A stretch of 64,000 nt of DNA from Ceratopteris richardii. Lineage: Eukaryota > Streptophyta > Polypodiopsida > Polypodiales > Pteridaceae. How positions within the stretch are numbered: the first letter of the stretch is position 1; each line of letters begins with the position of its first letter. The notes beneath the pieces were generated by a model. It had not been told where the DNA came from, ran no database searches, and saw nothing but the letters and a program-made list of their open reading frames with translations. Location of the stretch: positions 67,361,997 to 67,425,996 of the forward strand of contig CM035435.1 of assembly GCA_020310875.1 (NCBI GenBank), in the 5' to 3' direction. Position numbers and translations under genes: made by a program. Shown one piece after another: positions 59,941 through 64,000 of the stretch.

Positions 59941-60262
59941 TAGAAAGAAGCTTGATTTTACAACCTAATAAGTCTAATTAAAATATTTTTTACAAGAATA
60001 GAAAGCTTCTACAATAGAAGCTATTCATATGTTTCCTCAGCTTCATGCATAATATCATCTTTTGGAGCTTTGGAACTCATAGCCTATTTTTCTTGCTCCA
60101 AGATTGGCTCTCCATGGTCAGCCATGTCTCTAGGTTTATCTATAGTGGTGGAATAGGCTCCCTTGAAGGAGGTTGGAATCTTTTAGTATCTACAATGTGC
60201 TTCCTTCCAACCTCTTGGTCCTCATCTAGGCATTCATTCAACCCATTAATCCTCATTCTTAT
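59941..60262 (-). other. unassigned segment between copia C and copia D
   Basis: Similarity to the copia D polyprotein stops at 59940. The segment has an inverted AGAAGCTT-type repeat (about 59946-60022). A 39-codon open minus-strand stretch runs from 60260 to about 60145 (with DEDQEVGRKHIVDTKRFQPP), then a stop. It is not recognised. It may be copia C sequence rearranged, or captured DNA. Confidence 0.4.
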
Positions 60263-61319
60263 TGTTGGGAAAGATGGATGGACACCTCAAGAAATGAGTT
60301 GGTACTGCTAATCCGTGCATTGTACCTGCCCTATTTTTCTTCAGAGTTGTGTTTTAGGCCCCTTTAGCTTTCCAATGACACTAAATAAGTGCCTATGTGC
60401 TTTGGAGATGATGTTTCAAACAATTTGATAAAAAATAGATAAGTTTGCAACTAGCTAGTGACCAAGAAGTTGCTATTTTGATCTTGACACCTGCTCGATG
60501 TTTTGCTCAGTACTCCCAATATAATAGCAATTAGAAAACTTCCTTTTGAGAGTATTATCTTAGAGAGATAATGATTCCAAGTAGAATCACCTAAAATGAT
60601 AGACTACACACTTAGCAATGTCTTTAGCAAGTAGAAGCTTACCCTCGACTTTTTAGGAACTCTACAGAGAATGACCAGTGACCACGTCGAGATGATTTTA
60701 TCCCAATTGGCTGAATAAAACTTCTTCAAACCTTGATACCTTGTAGTAGACTTTGAGCGTGTTCCAACAAGCTATAGATCTTTGCAAATGATAGCGAAAT
60801 GACTGAAACATGAGCATTCAAAGTATACTATTCTAAGTGAATATAGTAGAGATGAAGGTAGATGTAATCAACAATGTAATGTATTATGTAACAATGTTAT
60901 ACATGATCATTGGCATGAATATGATGTCAAATTATTGTGATAGGCATAGGCTATAGTGTAAGCCTCTCAACTACATCAAAAGATCAACAAAATGCTCAAT
61001 AATGGGGGCTCTCATGGCCACGAGATTACATTCCACTTTTATAGATGCTTTGCCTTCAAGTTTGAATTCAAATTCAAACTTGGCTTTACCTAAAAGTTCT
61101 CTTCCAAGTTAGGAGTTATTCCACCAAAATGATTCGTAGCTTTTATCTCTCTTAACTCCACGAATTTAGTGGATTTACAATATTCTCTTCATGTACAACA
61201 ATCTTACATTGGGTAATGATCAACTTATTACATGTTGGTGTTCATATGCTCCATCAAATGGATGCACATATCTTCTTCAAACTCTAGCCAGGTGTGATGG
61301 CTTGATATTTGCACCAACA
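60263..61319 (-). repeat. 3' LTR of copia D
   Basis: TGTTGGGAAAGATGG at 60263 and CCAACA at 61319. It is 1057 bp, the same family as the 57251-58306 LTR but clearly diverged. Confidence 0.88.
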
Positions 61320-61332
61320 ACTCCCCCTCAAG
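61320..61332 (-). promoter_or_regulatory. polypurine tract of copia D
   Basis: Minus-strand CTTGAGGGGGAGT before TGTTGGTGC. Confidence 0.85.
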
Positions 61333-61359
61333 CCAAACATCTTGGCTTGTTCTTCTTCA

Positions 61360-64000
61360 TCAATCTTCTTGAATGACATGCAATCCAATCATAGCTTTAA
61401 ACCTGCAAAGTTTAGTACCATCAAGTGCTTTGGTCAATAAATTTACACATTGCATATCAGTGGACACATATGCCAATTGAATCTCCTTGCTCAATAGCTT
61501 CTCTCTCACATAATGATAGTGAACTTCTATATTCTTGGTTCTTGCATGATAGATAGGATTTGCTGCAACATGTAAAGAACTAGTATTGTCACCAAAAACC
61601 ATTGGTGAGTTAGAATTTAGTCCCAAATCAATGTATAACAATCTAATCAATATGGCTTCTTGCGTAGCATTGGCTAATCCTCTCTATTCAGCTTCTGTTG
61701 AGGATAAAGCAATAGTAGGTTGCTTTTTGGAAGATCATGAAATGGGCTTGTCAACTGCAAAAGAGAGATAACTTGAGGTACTCCTCCTATCATCCTTACA
61801 ACCTACCCAATCTGCATCTCAATATAGTTTGATATCCAAATCTAAAGTATATGGAAAGTCTAAACCTTGATTTTGAGTACCCTTGAGGTACTTCAAGATC
61901 CTCTTGGTAGCTTCCAAGTGAGATGCTCTAGGTTTGTGCATAAATTGAATTAAGATACTTACTCCATAAGCAATGTCAATCCTTATTAATGTAGCATAGT
62001 TTAGGCTTCCTACTATGCTTTGATATCTTGCAGTGTCTTCAAGCAAATCACCTTCATGATCACTTAACTTTTGGTTTACCTCCATAGGAATGCTAGCTAC
62101 CTTGGCATTCCCCAAGTGAAATTTCTTCAGCATATCTTGCACATACTTTCTTTGAGTAATGTAAATTCAAAAATTTGTATAGACTAATTCAAGTCCAAGA
62201 AAATACTTTAGTGATCCTAAATCACTGATTTTGAACTCCTGCATCATTAGGTGCTTGATCTGTTTGATGCCATTGCCATCACTACCTACAAGTATGATAT
62301 TATCAACATACACATAGGTATATCACCTCTGAATTAATTCTCTTAAAAAATAGAGAAGTATTTGCTTTGATCATGATGAATCCTTGATCTTGAAGGTATG
62401 TGGTCAACCTATGGTTCCATGCCCTAGGTGCCTGCTTCAATCTATAAAGAGCTTTGTTTAATTTACACACATAATTTACCTTGCTTGGGTCTTCATAACC
62501 AGGGGGTTGAGCCATGTAAACATCCTTTGAAATCCACCCATTAAGAAAAGCATTTTTCACATCCAGTTAATACATATTCCAATTCCTTGATGCAGCCACA
62601 CTTACCAATATTCTGATGGTTGGCATTTAGGCCACAGGTGAGAAGGTCTCTTCATAATCAATTCCTTGGGTTTGTGCAAAACCCTTAGCCACAAGTCTAG
62701 CTTTATACCTGTTTATAGAACCATCTGAATTTCCCTTGACTTTGTAAGTTCATCTAGAACCAATTACCTTCATTGATTCCTTCTTTGGCACTAATTCCCA
62801 AGTATCATTCTCCTTGAGTGCTTCTATTTCTTCATCCATAGCTTCCTTCCATTCTGCCTTGGTCTTTGCCTCTTCATATGATGTAGGTTCCTCATATGAT
62901 AAATCCTTAGCAAGATAAATAGAATGTTTAGTTACTAAAGAAGTGTCATACCCATATCTGATTCGTTTCTTGCTCTCCCTTTCTGATCTTCTAATTTCTT
63001 GGCTAGATGATTCAGGTATGTCTTCCAATCTCTTCATCTTGACCTTGCCCTTTGATTTCCATGCTTTGAATTCTTCTAGCTTGATGATGTCCTCATCATC
63101 TGATTTGATGTCTTCACTTTGGTTTGGCTCCTCCTTGGTGAGTCTTGGAAACTCCTCTTCCAAGTCTTATGGCAATTTTACCTTCCTGCATTCACTTTCA
63201 AACCAAGAATCATTCTCATCAAACACAACATCTCTACTGAACATGAATCCTTTGTTGGATGGATTATAAAACCTGTACCCTTTCTGATTTCAATCATACC
63301 CTATGAAGATGCACTTCTCTGCCTTAGGGTCTAGCTTGCCTCTGATATGAGATGGTATATGCACATAAGCAACACATCCAAAGATCTTGTAATGATCTAG
63401 TGATGGCCTTCTACCATGCCATGCTTCATATGGGGTCATCCCATCAAGTGACTTGGTTGGCAAAATGTTAATAAGATAAGTGGTAGTAGATACACTCTCT
63501 GCCCACAAATAATTAGCTAACCTTTTCTCATTTAGCATTGACCTAGCTGTTTCAACAATCAACCTATTTCTCCTCTCTACCACACCATTTTGCTCAGGTG
63601 TATACCTTGTTTTAATTTCCCTTTTGATACCTCTGTCTTGTAAGAATGCATCAAATTCATTTGAGAAGTACTCACCTCCTCCATCTGACCTTAGTCTTTT
63701 TTTACTTCTTCCTGTTTGGTTTTCCACAAGTGCAAGATACTTCTTATAGCAACTGAACACTTCATCTTTGTGCTTCATAAAATACAAGATAGTCCATCTA
63801 CTGAAATCATCAATGAAAGACACATAGTACCTTGAGCCAGAAACGGAGGGGTCTTTGCTTAGTCCCCACACATCTGTGTGGACAAGCTCAAAGTAATCCT
63901 CATGCATGGAGCCTTTCTTTGAGAAGGGTAACCTGTGAGATTTACAAAATTGACATGCACCACATTCATAGATATGTGTTGCTTGGATACATTAGGTATC
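61360..64000 (-). pseudogene. copia D integrase, RT and RNase H (continues past window)
   Basis: Minus strand from the window edge: a pre-integrase-like CHFCKSHRLPFSKKGSM region, integrase with HTDVWG, RSDGGGEY and NGVVERRNR (all three catalytic acidic residues, 63900-63560) and a tail IFGCVAYVHIPSHIRGKLD. Then the pre-RT linker (EEEFPRLTKEE at 63163) and RT ([46 protein letters not shown]). Near 62320 a small deletion shifts the frame, and the active site reads YVDN instead of YVDD. RNase H near 61850-61360 keeps GDNTSSLHVAANPIYHARTKNIEVHYH and LLTKALDG. Several further shifts. It is nested to the right of copia C. Confidence 0.92.

Overview
This window is transposable-element DNA from a land plant with a repeat-rich genome, probably a large one. 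I find no intact host gene. The plant assignment rests on the element types: Ty1/copia retrotransposons primed from initiator tRNA-Met, an L1-type LINE whose ORF1 has the plant-type DUF4283-like plus CCHC layout and whose ORF2 ends in a zf-RVT-like knuckle, CACTA (En/Spm) DNA transposons with tnp2, DUF4218 and DUF4216 domains, and TTTAGGG-like motifs. The lineage (conifer, fern, angiosperm or other) cannot be fixed from the sequence; a large-genome lineage is only a guess.

Layout. 1-2400: unidentified AT-rich DNA. 2410-3220: copia remnant, cut by a CACTA end (3221-4648) that carries a spliced ORF2-like gene on the minus strand and is itself cut by an LTR fragment (4649-4760). 4761-7130: decayed retroelement and a compound microsatellite. 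7130-7825 plus 14195-14410: one minus-strand copia gag, split by a complete copia (7826-14194, TSD TATAT). 14797-21102: near-complete LINE with a 15-bp target-site duplication. 21600-24360: tandemly duplicated repeat carrying CT microsatellites and CCAAT-box clusters. 25745-32830: copia fragments and one LTR that contains a 5S rRNA-like internal promoter. 33500-39000: microsatellites, a copia gag fragment, a CACTA ORF2-like remnant and a multi-exon SET-domain-like pseudogene. 39200-45305: copia sequence split by a non-autonomous CACTA derivative (about 40713-42773). 46190-49000: the same CCAAT repeat, inverted and again in tandem. 49911-57250: large CACTA element with end, microsatellites, telomere-motif tandem array, transposase pseudogene and ORF2, interrupted by copia C (57251 onward), which holds copia D (60263 to beyond the window).

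The strongest unifying signal is one CACTA family. It has TIRs starting CACTACAACA and dense 12-bp subterminal repeats (core TCGGTATA) in direct then inverted order. It is present as a large element, a deletion derivative and an end fragment, and it appears to be the carrier of the long CATACA-type microsatellites. No coding region looks fully functional: reading frames are broken, and reverse-transcriptase catalytic aspartates are changed in the LINE and in copia D.
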